Assembly: GCF_026914185.1 (NCBI RefSeq)
Contig: NC_070575.1
Span: forward strand, 1,426,001-1,490,000
Direction: 5' to 3'
Length of the DNA stretch: 64,000 nucleotides
Origin: Puccinia triticina
Lineage: Eukaryota > Basidiomycota > Pucciniomycetes > Pucciniales > Pucciniaceae
Part shown: piece by piece, positions 44,831 through 55,863 of the stretch
Layout: each line of letters opens with the position of its first letter
Position numbering within the stretch: position 1 is the stretch's first letter
Translations under genes and position numbers: made by a program
Notes under the pieces: generated by a model
Database searches by the model: none
What the model was told of the DNA's origin: nothing
Seen by the model: the letters and a program-made list of their open reading frames with translations, nothing else

Positions 44831-46464
44831 ATCATGAGGAATTATATTGGATGAAAAAAATAATGTCAGCAGCGGGGGGCTGGCGGAGACAGATGATAGA
44901 TAGCCAAGAGCATGGAAATGGAAGAAAAACTTGAGGACAACCAAAGACAGGAGGGGGTAGGTGGTTGTTCCGTTGGGCCTGGCCATGGTGGTGGTTGTGC
45001 ACCGGTGTACGTGAGACAATTTGATGACCGTTGGGTGGGATTGGTGTAGGCAAGTGGGCGGTGGTTTGAGGGAGGGGATGGTGGTGTGTGGGATGGAGGG
45101 GCAGGAAAGGTCCACTTTGGGAGACTTTGGGATGGGCTATCATGTGTATTCCCCAAGCAAGGTTGGAAAATTGCATGTATCAGGGCAAGTCTGGGGATTT
45201 ACACCCTCTGGGAACATGGTTGTGAGCAGACAGGATGTGAAACTAACAGATGTGGATGCTCAGAGGTGTTTTTACAGTATGCCCTTTACATTCTCAGACT
45301 TTACGTGCTGTGGTTTTGAGGCAAGTCACTGTAAAATTACATTTGGGGGGGAATTTCACAACTTTTACATGGGGAGGGCTTTAAATGCTTGTGTCACTGT
45401 AAAGCAGTACCATGTAAAATTCTCCCATCCCCCAAAAAACTCCATTGTTTCTAAGGGCCCAATTATAAACAGTTATTGGAATTTTATTCAAAAAAAATCC
45501 AAATTCATTCAAAACTTTTTTTGTCTGGATTTTTCTTATGTACAGATTCAAAAATAGCCCAAATGACCTCGAGGAGGTCATTTGGGATCAAAAATTTTCA
45601 AATTTTTGTTATTGAAGCAATTTACAGGCATACAGTACATGTATGCAACACTGTACCGCACCAATCCAACGGTAGAACTTAGTTGTACCGTTGGTAATGC
45701 CGTGTATTACAGATCTCTGCCTCGGGTGCACAGGAGATCTCTGATCTGGTTCCGTCGAGTCCACATCGAGGGGATGTGTTCACCGGGCGCCCGAGTATCA
45801 TCCGCAACGTTTTGGCCAGGGGCCTGTTGTTCCCCAGTTCCGTTATTATTAACCACCTGCAATGAAAAAGAACGAATCCCCATGATTCCTGCATGCGGTC
45901 GACCCATGGTGCCTGCCCCAACAGGGGCTACCAGCCCCCCGGGGACTATTTTGCCCTGCCTCGTGCCCCCAAGTGAGCGTCCCCTGCTCGTCTGAGCGAC
46001 GCGCCTGCTGCCACATTGGGCCGATAGGTGAACCGACCCTTGTGCGCCTCCGGCACGCCCGCCCCGTTGTCCAGCTCGCCTGTCGGTTATACGGATTATG
46101 GCTGACCGTTGGGCCGGCCCTTTGCAGCCGCGCAGCCAACAAGGCTTGTCGACACGGGTACCACCCTGTCGCGCGATTTCGCCGCCCCTCAAATTGCCAT
46201 TTATGCGACCCCCAACGGGTCGACCATGGGACAGGGGCATCCCATGGCCGAACCGGAGTGGCGACCCAAGGCCGCCCTTTTGGAGTGCGGCGACCTCGGG
46301 GCGACCCACTTGGGAGGCCCCTGGGACCTCCCTGACGGTCCCGAGGTTGTCTTTGGGGGTGCCTGTGGGGCGGTGTTCCTAGGGTAGACCCAGGGTCGCC
46401 GCCTGATGGCTGGGTCACGGGGGCGCCCCACTGATGGTTTCTGGGGTGACTCAACCGCCCCGCG

Positions 46465-46572
46465 GTGTACACACAAAAGTGTTTGACCGCGCGCGTATCG
46501 GCCGTGCAGCCTCAGCCGTCAGGAGGATACGGAAGCGGTTCTTCAACTGCCCAAATGTACGCTCCACGGGCG
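46465..46572 (-). pseudogene. Harbinger (DDE_4-type) transposase C-terminal fragment
   Basis: The minus strand encodes VERTFGQLKNRFRILL then ARPIRARSNTFVC, the conserved C-terminal block of PIF/Harbinger transposases (E-x-x-FG-x-LK-x-RFRIL, followed by the V/A-x-x-HN region). The catalytic N-terminal part is missing and the sequence downstream is GC-rich and not recognisably transposase. Confidence 0.65.
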
Positions 46573-46647
46573 GGGGGGGGGGGGGGCGGAACAGGCGGTG
46601 TTGGCCAGGAATTTGGAATTCTTGTTGTGTGGCCCGCAGGTTTATAA

Positions 46648-47461
46648 GGCCCCAATTATAAACGCTATTTTGAGATTATTTTGAGATTATTTTGAAATCG
46701 TTTTGGAATCAAAACCAACTTTGTTTTGATTTCTTTTCATTTCAAAATTGGTTCAAAACTCTTCAAACACACCCGGGAGGGGTGTTTGAGATTTCAGAAA
46801 TCCAAAATTCAAGGAATTGAACTTTTGAAATGGCAGTACGCCTGTATGGTTGCCAGGCCACTACTCCCCATTCAAATTTCTGTACTGGGTCAGCGGAGGT
46901 TGCAAATGGGTACATATATACCTACCACCAATTCTTGGACTGGCATGTCCGACGACTCCTCTAGCCAACCAAGTTCTGGGATATGGCGGTCCAACAAGAT
47001 GTCGGACTTGCCTGTCCGAGCAGATGGGCCAATTTGTGATGGCCATGTCCAAGAACTGCTCGGACAGGCCGCTCCGAGGACTCGTCGGACCTACCGGTCC
47101 AAACTGGTGCCAGCACATAGTCTGACCTGCTTGCCGAGGTCTTTGGCAACTTGCAAGCAAGGAACATTGTACTCACACGAGGGAACCTCCTGGGCCAGCG
47201 GAGCATCCGGTTCAAGCTCCGGTCCTGGAGCTGTATTCCAGCTGTCCTGGCCCCTGTCACAGTTATCTTGCCCCTGCCTACCCACTCCGGCAGGCTACTC
47301 GGTCAGAGATGCACAAATGTTTATATGTGCACCCTGTTGTTTGAAGCTTGCCCGAGAGATTTTTGAAATCAACAGTCTTTCATTTCGATTTTGTTTTTGT
47401 TTCAAAATTGTTTTCAAATACTTTCAAAATAAAACTCAAATATTTGTTTATAAATGGGGCC
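46648..47461. mobile_element. PIF/Harbinger-like MITE, inner
   Basis: GGCCCCAATTATAAAC at the left and, inverted, GGCCCCATTTATAAAC at the right bound 814 bp flanked by TAA (46645-46647 and 47462-47464). The ends are related to those of the outer element into which it is inserted. The interior has short inverted CTCGGACA/TGTCCGAG words but no supported gene. Confidence 0.7.
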
Positions 47462-47600
47462 TAATTGTACATAATTATTGAGGCTTTTTTGAAACATATT
47501 TGGGCCTGTATTTGCCACAGAAAGTTAAGAGATTTTGATTTGAATCAAGTTTGGAATATATTACAATAAAACTTCGATAACTGTTTATAATTGGGCCCTA

Positions 47601-47643
47601 AGTCCCTCCTACGGAGGCGGGCGCTCCGCGCCCAGGAGGGACT
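47601..47643. repeat. GC-rich hairpin
   Basis: AGTCCCTCCT and AGGAGGGACT form 10-bp perfect arms around an inner GGGCG..CGCCC stem. It abuts the right end of the Harbinger-like element. Similar hairpins occur at 61670-61731 and 62233-62280. The next 340 bp (GC-rich, then pyrimidine-rich) lead into the gene at 47981. Confidence 0.6.
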
Positions 47644-47980
47644 GAGTTAAGTTCGTGTAGTCCCGCGCGGTGGAGATGCTGTCCCTCTGACGGAGGCTCG
47701 CTTCGCGAGTTCAGCCGCACCCCCGGGGGCCCGAAGTCTCGAGGGACTTTCTTTTCGCTCGTCCTCTGACCCAAAACTCGGGCCACCGTCAAGCAAACCA
47801 TCATTCTTCTCATCTCTCAGACTGCCTGCCCTCCTCGCTTCTCTTACAGGTATGAAACTTGTCATCTGGGATTTCCTTTGACATCGTATGTTTTACTTCC
47901 TAATTAATCATTGAATCATTTTCTGCTCATTCGACAAGCCAGAAGGACCCACGAATATTCCATACAAGCCAAATAGTACA

Positions 47981-49288
47981 ATGAGGACCAACTCGGATCA
48001 CTGCACCGGACCAGTTAATCAAAAGCAAGAACTAATCTCTGCTACATCTGACGCTGCATTCAAAAGACTGTTCAAAGAGCGCTCCATTCTCATCCCGTTT
48101 CTCAATAGTATTTTGAAGGAGGATCGAGTTGTGATTGCCGAAGTTAAAAAAATCGCCAAAGTCGTACGTTCCGCTCCAGGTTCACCAACCAAGCAACACG
48201 CAACTCCTCATAAACGGAAACGATCTTCAACAATTGATGACGTGCAATACATTACCAATGAGTGCCCGGGTTTTTACAAATCGCACCGGACTATACGCTA
48301 CGACCTTGTTGTGGTAACCGCCGACAATACCATTATTGACATTGAAATGCAGACACAACCCCAAACTTTTTATCTTGACAGAATGGTATACTACAGCTCT
48401 CGTCTGATTTGTAACTACAGCGGTTGGAGTGGCGACAAGCAACCGCGCAACGTTTACAAGGAGTTCAATGGTGAACGCATCTCCGCTACGGAGCTAGGAA
48501 CAAGCAAGTGGAATTACTCATGTAACCCAGTTTACATCATCTCAATCTGTAATTTCGCGTGGAGTCGTGTCCCGACTATATCCAAGTCGCTACATGAACA
48601 TTGGCTTTTGTGGCAGTCGCCACATTGGAAAAAAAGTGCATGTCTCCCAAAGAACCCAAACAACGTCGTGGCTGTAGCGCAAGACAAACCGGTTGCACAA
48701 TTTGTTTTTGTATCCCTCCCGACTTTTCGCGACGTTCAGGGCCACGACGTAAACAACACGCTGGAAAAAATGATCTGGATTTTCGCTAATGTTAAACCAC
48801 AAACAACCCTGCAAATGCTTCCCGAATGGACAAAGACTGACGAACTTCTCAAGTCAATCATTGACCTGCTCCGATATGGTGCTCTCACCCCCAAAGAGCA
48901 ACAAGAATACGAGACTTGGAAAGAAGAAGAAATCCAATATTTAGCAACAATGGGGGACGGGATACAAAACGGAGTGGAAGAAGGTCTGAAAGAAGCGTTG
49001 GCAGTGGTTGAAGCTGAACGCAATTGAGCCGAAACTGAACGCAATCGAGCCGAAGCTGAACGCAATCGAGCCGAAGCTGAACGCAATCGAGCCAAAGCTG
49101 AACGCAATCGAGCCAAAGCTGAACGCAATCGAGCCAAAGCTGAACGCAATCGAGCCAAAGCTGAACGCAATCGAGCCAAAGCGGCCGAAGGCAAACTCAA
49201 TCAAGAACGGGCTCGAATCGCGGAGTTGGAAAGGCTGTTGGCCAGGCTGCAAGGTGGGGGCATAGAACCACCACCGAACATGACATGA
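47981..49288 (+). pseudogene. Rpn/PD-(D/E)XK nuclease-transposase-like gene with heptad tandem repeat, one in-frame stop
   Basis: One frame of 436 codons from ATG has a single TGA at 49025-49027. The N-terminal part has SDAAFKRLFKERSILIPFLNSI (residues 23-44 in part), matching the opening of PD-(D/E)XK Rpn-type proteins, and YDLVVV..IIDIEMQ with the catalytic Asp 108 and Glu 122-x-Gln 124. Such proteins are recombination-promoting nucleases best known from bacteria. The C-terminal part is a 21-bp tandem repeat (about 49010-49190) encoding AERNRAE/K heptads, a charged coiled coil, followed by RIAELERLLARLQGG. The stop falls inside the repeat where neighbouring units have CGA, so one C-to-T change explains it. 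Even if read as truncated at 49027 the nuclease part is intact, so activity cannot be excluded. The direction of any transfer from bacteria is inference. Confidence 0.72.
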
Positions 49289-49936
49289 ATTGCATAGTGA
49301 GTGGAACTGAGTCTTTTCGTTAGAAAGATACCAAGTTAGTTGATCCTGACAGAACATGTTGCTATCGTGGTGGCGAGGCTCTTTCCCAAGGTTTTTGTTT
49401 ACCAGGGACCTTGCGGGGGCGTTGCGGATGCCGATTTTTAGGGAATTCTTTCGTATCTTTGTTAAGCAGTCGCATGTCGGACGGGCTTGACAACCAAAAA
49501 AGAACTCAATTCCAAAGGTCTGCAAGCGGTGTTTCTTTTGTTATCATTTCGTATCGGAGCAACTCTAGCATTGTTAAGCACCTCATCTTTTAGTTTACCA
49601 GCAAAAAATCTACCCAATACAATCTGAACAATATAGCTTTATGTGGGCTAAAAGTACATGTTAGAATGCCAGCCTGGTTTTTCATTTTCTCTCTCTCTGT
49701 TCACCTTTTTTGTGGCTCTTTTCTTTGCCACACTTCATCGAATCAATCCTTGTTGCGCTGATGTTGGGCAGTATCAGATTGGTCTATCAGGAAAGAAAAA
49801 AACAAGTCACAATGAATTTTATCGAGTTTTGTAGTGGGTTTGAATGGGAAATAATCAATCCCAGAACTCAGTCCCACTGTGAGTTGAAAATCAATAACTG
49901 TGAGCTGGATCTAAATCCCAATCATTGACCATTTAA
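49289..49936. other. Intergenic, nothing recognised
   Basis: AT-rich, with no supported gene or element before the MITE at 49937. Confidence 0.45.
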
Positions 49937-50132
49937 GGTGTTCAAAGTTGAAATCATAAAATTTTCAATGCATAAAATCATAAAATCATAAAACTTTCAA
50001 GTGATGATTTCATATGTATCATTCTAGAAATGTTGCTTTAATTTGAGTGCTTGGATGCAACATATTTTCTTCAGCTTAGAATTTTATGATTTTATGGTGT
50101 TATGATTTTATGCAAGTCAACTTTGAACACCC
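49937..50132. mobile_element. MITE with GGTGTTCAAAGTTGA ends
   Basis: GGTGTTCAAAGTTGA at the left and TCAACTTTGAACACC at the right are exact inverse copies; TAA lies next to both ends. The interior repeats ATCATAAAATCATAAAA and its inverse, making almost the whole 196 bp foldable. No coding content. Confidence 0.7.
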
Positions 50133-50235
50133 TAATTGTGTTTTCCCACAATAATACAACTTATTAGTGACATTATGACCAAAGATATCTTCCATGTGGG
50201 ATGTGGTAAATTCTGAGCTTCTCTATTCATCATGA

Positions 50236-50895
50236 TCAACTGAACATGTCTTCATTTTTGTGGCTATCATTGTGTATGCGAGGGGTATGCAGAGTTTGAG
50301 GGAGAGAGATAATGCCGGGTTCTGATGGCGCCGTTGGTGTTAGGATTGATCGAGAGCAAGTTACATTGGCAAGTTGTGATTCATCGTTGTTGCTGTGAGC
50401 ACTTACATCTTGATTGTTAGCATGCATATCAGCGGGGTCTTTGGCATGAGAAAAAGCTTTGATGACTCGATTAGACCCAGATTTTTCTTTGTTTTCACCA
50501 ATATCAGAACTATACTCAAGCGTTGGAACTGTTGAGATTGGCAACCCAACTGGTTGACCACATTCTGGGCCTAGGTCAACATCCAAATTGGAATGATCAT
50601 CCGTCTCTTGGTGATTGCCAATCTCAGATGACAAATCAGTATCAATCAAGTCACAGTCGTTATCGGCAACCAAGTTCTCATCATAGTTCACGCTACAATC
50701 TTCATCCTGAGATTCCTCTGGCAAACAATGGTCATGTTTGTGAGGGTCATCAAACCTATGATTGACATCGGGGTGGCATTGCTTCACCAAGGGAGCTGAT
50801 GGCGGGTTCGGACAAGTATCTTGGGATCTACAAGGACGGGTTTTTGAGTGTGTTTCCTTCCATGATTGTGAACGTAGAGTTGGTTGCTTGCGCAA
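50236..50895 (-). CDS. Acidic hypothetical protein, uncertain
   Basis: A 219-codon open frame on the minus strand, Asp/Glu/His/Asn-rich, starts with TTG. In frame upstream an ATG (about 50934) is separated from it by a single TGA. Composition is protein-like but shows no recognisable domain. It may be a remnant of a repeated rust gene. The region 50896-52320 beyond it contains no further supported gene. Confidence 0.3.
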   Translation of the reverse strand: MRKQPTLRSQSWKETHSKTRPCRSQDTCPNPPSAPLVKQCHPDVNHRFDDPHKHDHCLPEESQDEDCSVNYDENLVADNDCDLIDTDLSSEIGNHQETDDHSNLDVDLGPECGQPVGLPISTVPTLEYSSDIGENKEKSGSNRVIKAFSHAKDPADMHANNQDVSAHSNNDESQLANVTCSRSILTPTAPSEPGIISLPQTLHTPRIHNDSHKNEDMFS

Positions 50896-52358
50896 TCACT
50901 GCTCATCAAAACCGCCGAGGTGGAAATTTCCAGACATTCTTGCTTGATTGAAAGTCAGAGCGGGCCCGTAGGGGTACAGAGGCATCAAAGTTCCCAGAAC
51001 ACAAGTCAGGTCGGCCATGAAAAGTCAAATCCGACCATAAGCGCCGTACAAGTAGGGATCCATCGGAAGGCAATGAAGTTTTGCAGGGAAAATAAAATAA
51101 AAAATCAATAACAGTCTGGTATTCTTGTTGGGATTGAAATAAGAGGGTGAAAAATCGGGTATTCTTCATTGGTAAAATTGAATTTCTTCAGCTATTGGCT
51201 GGTATTTGGGGGCGAGACACCTTTAAGGGCTCATAACCTGTTGTAGTGTGAGCAGCAGATAGAGTGATGTATTGCTAGTACCAGGCCGGAGGGGAAGTAC
51301 CTTCTCCTCTGGGCTGAGCTGCAGCCAAGTAGGCTATGTGACATATGTCACAACACTGATTTGGCTGATTTCCTACAAAGGCAATCCGCCAAATCCTTAT
51401 CTATGGTGCTCCAAACCGCCCCAAATTTTTTCTGCCATAAGAATATCTAAGTATATTAAATCCACACTTTTGTGGAAATTGGGATCAAGGGTTCCCCCTG
51501 CAATTTTCTGAAAGGGGGCTTAAAACTTAGCCCCCTGCCCACAAAAGGAAAATTGGCACTCCTGTTCAACCTCCAACTTTTTCAGGTATCAGCATGTTAC
51601 ACTTAACACCGTGAAAAAATTAATTTAAAGTCCCCAAACATAAATGCCTTGGACTTGCCCCCCAATTCCTGAAGCAGGCATGAAAAGGGGCAGGATTCAA
51701 CCCCCTCGTGCCTGTTGTAATTGCAAGGGCATGAGGGGGGCAAAAGAGAGCAACGCAAAAAGATTGAAAAAGTATAAATTGAGAGAAATGCATCTGTTTT
51801 ATCCCGAGGCAAAAAAAATCTGAGCTTCAACGGTAAGCACCAGGGAAAAATTGAGGTCACCTGAGGGCAGGTGATTTGAAGAAGACTCTTGTTCAGTCTC
51901 CAATCATACTCCAAAACCCATTGAGTGGGAATCCCCAATGACCACAAAGGGGCCATTGTTTTGATAGTGGAGTCTTGCCACAGTAGCTCAGGTGTCTGAA
52001 CATGTTTTACTCAATGTCACCTGCCACCAGCTGTCATCACATTTTCCCTGGTGGTGGGTGCAGATAGACCAAGGAACAGTGTTAACTATACCTTCCCAGG
52101 AGCCTAAATCACAAGTCAACGCTGATCTACGCTGATGGCCACTTCCTAGTATGGTTGCTTGGTCCGCGCTGCCCTTTGAATTGGGTTCTGTGTTGGAAGG
52201 AGTAGCTGAAACGTGATTCTCTCTTTCTTGAAGGGGCAATACAGTGACTAAGGCAAACATAACCTTCCCAATAGGAATTCCTCCCCAAAACAATCTTCTC
52301 GGACCAGTGCATAGGGACAAATGGCGGCGACCTCAACGAACTTATATGGCCCCCAGTC

Positions 52359-53384
52359 TTGAGTGTTTGTCCGCCGGCAGCTCAAGTTCCCCTGTCGCGC
52401 TTGCACAGGTTGAGCGAGCTTGTCCTGGTCCCCTCCGCCATCACATTTGTGATAGGTCTGAGGGGTTTAATGTTCAAAAAATTCAAGTCAATCAGTCGGG
52501 CGGCCCAACTCAATGTGTTCTACCATTTTATCGAATTCAAGAACTTGGTGAATCCGACAGCGGCTGGTGTGGCTGCAAAACTGAAGGAGTTTTCAACGGA
52601 GTGGGCAAACCTGAAAATCCATCTCACCACTGAAATCTTCATGGGTTTCATCCTGCAGAGCAGCATCGGTCGCAACTCCCCTCTCAAACTTGACTTTGAC
52701 AGAAGAGTTGAATTGGAATTGCAGAAGACGGCTGAGTCAACCACTCCCACTTTTGATCGGCTGATTCAGATCCTCGGGGCATGCAAGTTACAGGACAATC
52801 ACACTCGACCAGCGTCCAGATCGGCCCCTGCTGGACATCACTCACCGGCCATCGTGCAATCAAGCACGGAGGTAACACCTTTTGATCAATTGGCTTTCCT
52901 GGTTGACATTCCGGAGGCCGACTGGCCGGCAGCGTTGGAATTCTACCACTTTACAGCAAATCGATGCTGGTCATGTGGGGATAAGTTCCACTACTTACGC
53001 GACTGTCCAACCAGAACGCGGTCAACGCCGGTAAACCGCAGGCAACGAGGACCAGGTGGTTTGTCCTATTGTCCAGCCCCTGCAAATTTTCCCCAATTCC
53101 AGCAAGCGCCTTTCATGCCAATGATTCGCGCAGTTTATCCACCGCCAAACCTCCAGTACGGCTCGTCACAGTTTGAGCACTCAACTGGAAATTTTCCATA
53201 CGGTCCTCAAGTCAATCCCGCCCAGTACTTTTGCCAACCTTTGATGTTCCACCCCCCCGGCCCCTACCAGTACCAACACCCGAACCAACTGCAGCAACCT
53301 CCGGACAATTTCCGACCGGCAGACAGCTATCAACCTCAGCCAAATCAGTTGAGACATCAACAGTCGAGCAACTTCAAGCATTGA
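52359..53384 (+). pseudogene. gag: Copia Gag with CCHC zinc knuckle
   Basis: The frame contains a copia-type capsid region and the zinc knuckle CWSCGDKFHYLRDCP (C-x2-C-x4-H-x4-C), which binds RNA, followed by a Pro/Gln-rich tail. It lacks a convincing ATG; an ATG at 52321 is in another frame, suggesting a frameshift near the start. It ends at a TGA in frame with the protease. Confidence 0.7.
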
Positions 53385-53423
53385 TCTGATCAATCGCAGG
53401 GGGGTGGGGCTTCAGCCAAGGAA

Positions 53424-53705
53424 GTGGAGGTGTCTGAACTTCCCGATGGCGTTGCGGAGGGTTATTTTCAAGCAATGACGGCCGAGATTGACGTAAGTAC
53501 TCCAGCAATTGTAGACTCTGGGGCAACCCACAACCTTACAGGAAATCTCAGCCTGCTCCACAGCTTCAGGAAGCTTAAAGTCCCTATTTCTCTCAATGTA
53601 GCAACTTCTGGAGCTGGAGCCAGCATATCAGGCGCAGGGGAATTGCTATTTTGCAAACCAAATGGGGTCACAGTCACCATAAAAAGTGTCTTGTACTGTG
53701 AGTGA
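53424..53705 (+). pseudogene. Copia aspartic protease
   Basis: The frame carries IVDSGATHNLTG, the D-S/T-G active-site motif of retroelement aspartic proteases. It is in the same frame as gag, separated by stops, and is broken again by TGA at 53703-53705; coding character (TLISLAALRKADWSFLY) continues in frame after that stop. Confidence 0.75.
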
Positions 53706-53882
53706 GCGTCATCCACTTTGATCTCACTTGCCGCCCTTAGGAAGGCTGATTGGTCTTTTCTATATGAATGTGATGCAGACACTTTTGAAATATTTGATAA
53801 GTCGGCACAACTCTTGTTCCGGTGCCTGTTTGAACGTGAACGTAACCGGTGGTGTATCCCATGTCTGATGATTTGAACATCA

Positions 53883-55178
53883 TTGAGGTTCAACAAATCT
53901 TCTGGAGTGGCAACAAATCTCTCAATCTCTTCTTCTCTTCCTGTTTCACTTCCCTCTACTGTTTCTCTTTCCTCATCTTATTCCTTGTTGCCATGCTCTC
54001 TCGATTCCACTCCAAATCCTATGCCTACGGATAGGCCCTACTCTTCTGACTTGTCCTTGACAGCAATGAACTCTACTTCTCTCTCTGCTTCACCAAATGA
54101 TCCTTTTGTCACACCGTTTGAAAGGATATATCCGTCGTCCTGGCGTCCTGAGTCGCTGACTGAATTGGAGAAGGTACTCCTCTTCTGGCATCGGATTTTT
54201 GGACATGTCAGTCTGCGAAAGATCAGGTCTTTGATCAAGCAGCGCCTAGGTTTTGGGCTCCCATCTGATCTTCCTCCAGGGAAGATTCATTGCCCTATCT
54301 GTGCAATAAGCAAGAGTACCAGTCTTAATCGAATGACAAGTACGATGCACAACCCTTCGAGGTTGGAGATACTTTGCATGGACTTGATGGGACCAGGACA
54401 CCATTGATGGCTCCAAATATTTGCTGACATTGCGGGATGTGGCGACGGGCTACTCTTACGTAAAAGGGCTGTCTGACGCAAACGCAGTTCTCATGGAAGT
54501 TATCCAAAAGCTTGAGAAGCACACCGGAGACTCTGTTAAAATACTTCGAAGTGATAATGGAGGGGAGTTTGCAAATAAAGCTCTAAATGTGTTTCTGAAA
54601 GAGAAAGGAATTATTGCCGAAAGATCACTTCCATATCACCACTAATCTATCAAAAAGGTGTAGTGGAGCGCTTCAATAGGACTGTTGCAGACATGAGGCG
54701 CACGGTTTTGAGCAACAGCCAACTGCCTAGGAATTTTTGGATCTACGCTTTCATTTGGGCAAATCATGTGCTCAATTGTATTCCTAATAAGGCCAGCAAA
54801 GGAAAAACACCTTTTGAAGCTGTAATTCAACGGCCTCCATCTTTTGATATGTTCAGGATATTTGGCTCCAAAGATTTTATTCATGTCCCTGCCGAGCTCC
54901 AAAATAAACTCAATGACAGAGCTTATGAGGTGTATGTGGTGGCACACCTAGAGGCCAGCAAAGGCTGGATGTTTTACGTGCCTTCCACAAACAAATTTGT
55001 CTCATCTGCAATGGTCTGTTTTGTAGACAGTATTCCAAGAGTGACATTGACTAAGACCCCGACTGCTCCACCAGTCAACCCGGCATCCGGTCCAGAAAAG
55101 ATGTCTCTTGATTTCATACCGAGGCAGATTTCTTTGGGCAACTTCATCAACAAAGTTGAGTTTGATAATCTCTTATTG
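53883..55178 (+). pseudogene. Copia integrase with GAG-pre-integrase zinc domain
   Basis: WHRIFGHVSLRKIRSLIKQR..CPICAISKS forms the HHCC zinc domain. The catalytic core shows LEILCMDLMGP (first Asp), ILRSDNGGEFAN (second Asp) and VVERFNRTV (Glu), in three frames (about 53883-54407, 54421-54645 and 54655 onward). The integrase would insert the cDNA, but the frameshifts disable it. Confidence 0.8.
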
Positions 55179-55183
55179 ACGCT

Positions 55184-55846
55184 GTGCTGCAGTCATGCTC
55201 TTTTTATGGAGTGGACATTCCAAAGACATACAAACAAGCGATGAAATCTACAGATAAGGCGCAATGGGCCACTGCAGTTTCTGAGGAACTATCCAATCTG
55301 CTTGAAATGGATGTCTGGGTGTCAAAGCTAATGCCGGAAGGGACTAAACCTCTGGATGGACGATGGGTGTTCACAAAGAAAGCGGGTGATGATGGTCAAA
55401 CAAAGCATTTTAAGGCACGCTATGTCGCTAAGGGTTTTCGACAGGTTGCGGGCAAAGATTTCAACAAAACCTTTGCTCCTACGGCAACTTTTGTGTCACT
55501 CCGGTTGCTTTTGACAATTGCTGCTGGTTTCAATTTGAAGGTTCACAGTTTCAACTTTGTCGCAGCGTATCTCAACTCCCCAATAGACGAGGAGGTGTGG
55601 GTTAAACCCCCCAACGGTGTTCAACTCCCAGAAGGGCATGCTTTCCTGCTTAAGAAAGCGTTGTATGGCACACGCCAGGCGGCTCGCTGCTGGTGGCTTC
55701 ATCTGAGGGGCGTCCTGGACAAGTTAGGATACTCCCCTTTGCAATACAATAACAGTCTCTACATTTTGCCACATGAATCCGAGACTGGAATGATTTGGAT
55801 ACATGTTGATGACGGGGCTGTAACAGCTTCCAATGCGAACTTCTAA
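55184..55846 (+). pseudogene. Copia reverse transcriptase
   Basis: The RVT_2 domain shows W-x-x-A-x-x-EL near the start, RWVFTKK, FKARYVAKGF, the FAPTATF block, FNFVAAYLN with an early catalytic Asp position read as Val-Ala, KALYGTRQAARCWW and IHVDD (the YVDD active-site box). It overlaps the previous frame and ends at a stop after the VDD motif, so the domain is split from what follows. Confidence 0.82.
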
Positions 55847-55863
55847 AGAAGCTGGAACATGAC

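Larger units (their letters stand above)
42930..45432. mobile_element. 2.5-kb TIR element carrying captured host-gene fragments
   Basis: The ends are inverted copies: GGGGATGTTGAATTTTACAT at the left, and at the right, in reverse, GGGGATGGGAGAATTTTACA; the similarity continues inward through TTTTACA words. CAAAAAAC is duplicated exactly on both sides (42922-42929 and 45433-45440), an 8-bp target duplication as made by hAT, P or some MULE transposases. Sub-terminal regions (42950-43290 and 45240-45420) are packed with TGTAAAA/TTTTACA words. The interior carries no transposase but contains pieces of at least two cellular genes on the minus strand. This is the structure of a Pack-type, gene-capturing non-autonomous transposon. 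Confidence 0.75.
45455..47598. mobile_element. PIF/Harbinger-like element, outer
   Basis: GGGCCCAATTATAAACAGTT at the left is repeated inverted at the right end, 22 bp identical in all. TAA flanks both sides (45452-45454 and 47599-47601), the 3-bp duplication of PIF/Harbinger transposons. The interior holds a transposase fragment at 46465-46572 and is interrupted by a second element at 46648-47461. The region 45700-46600 is unusually GC-rich. The left end lies only 12 bp from the duplication of the preceding element. Confidence 0.75.

Noticed and set aside
45849..46472. 207-codon Arg/Pro/Gly-rich minus-strand frame
   Set aside because: The composition reflects the GC-rich interior of the Harbinger-like element; only the adjoining C-terminal transposase block is recognisable.
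48736..49525. Long minus-strand frames over the 21-bp repeat (Ala/Arg/Leu-Arg-Ser or Phe-Gly-Ser repeats)
   Set aside because: They are shadows created by the tandem repeat of the Rpn-like gene on the plus strand.
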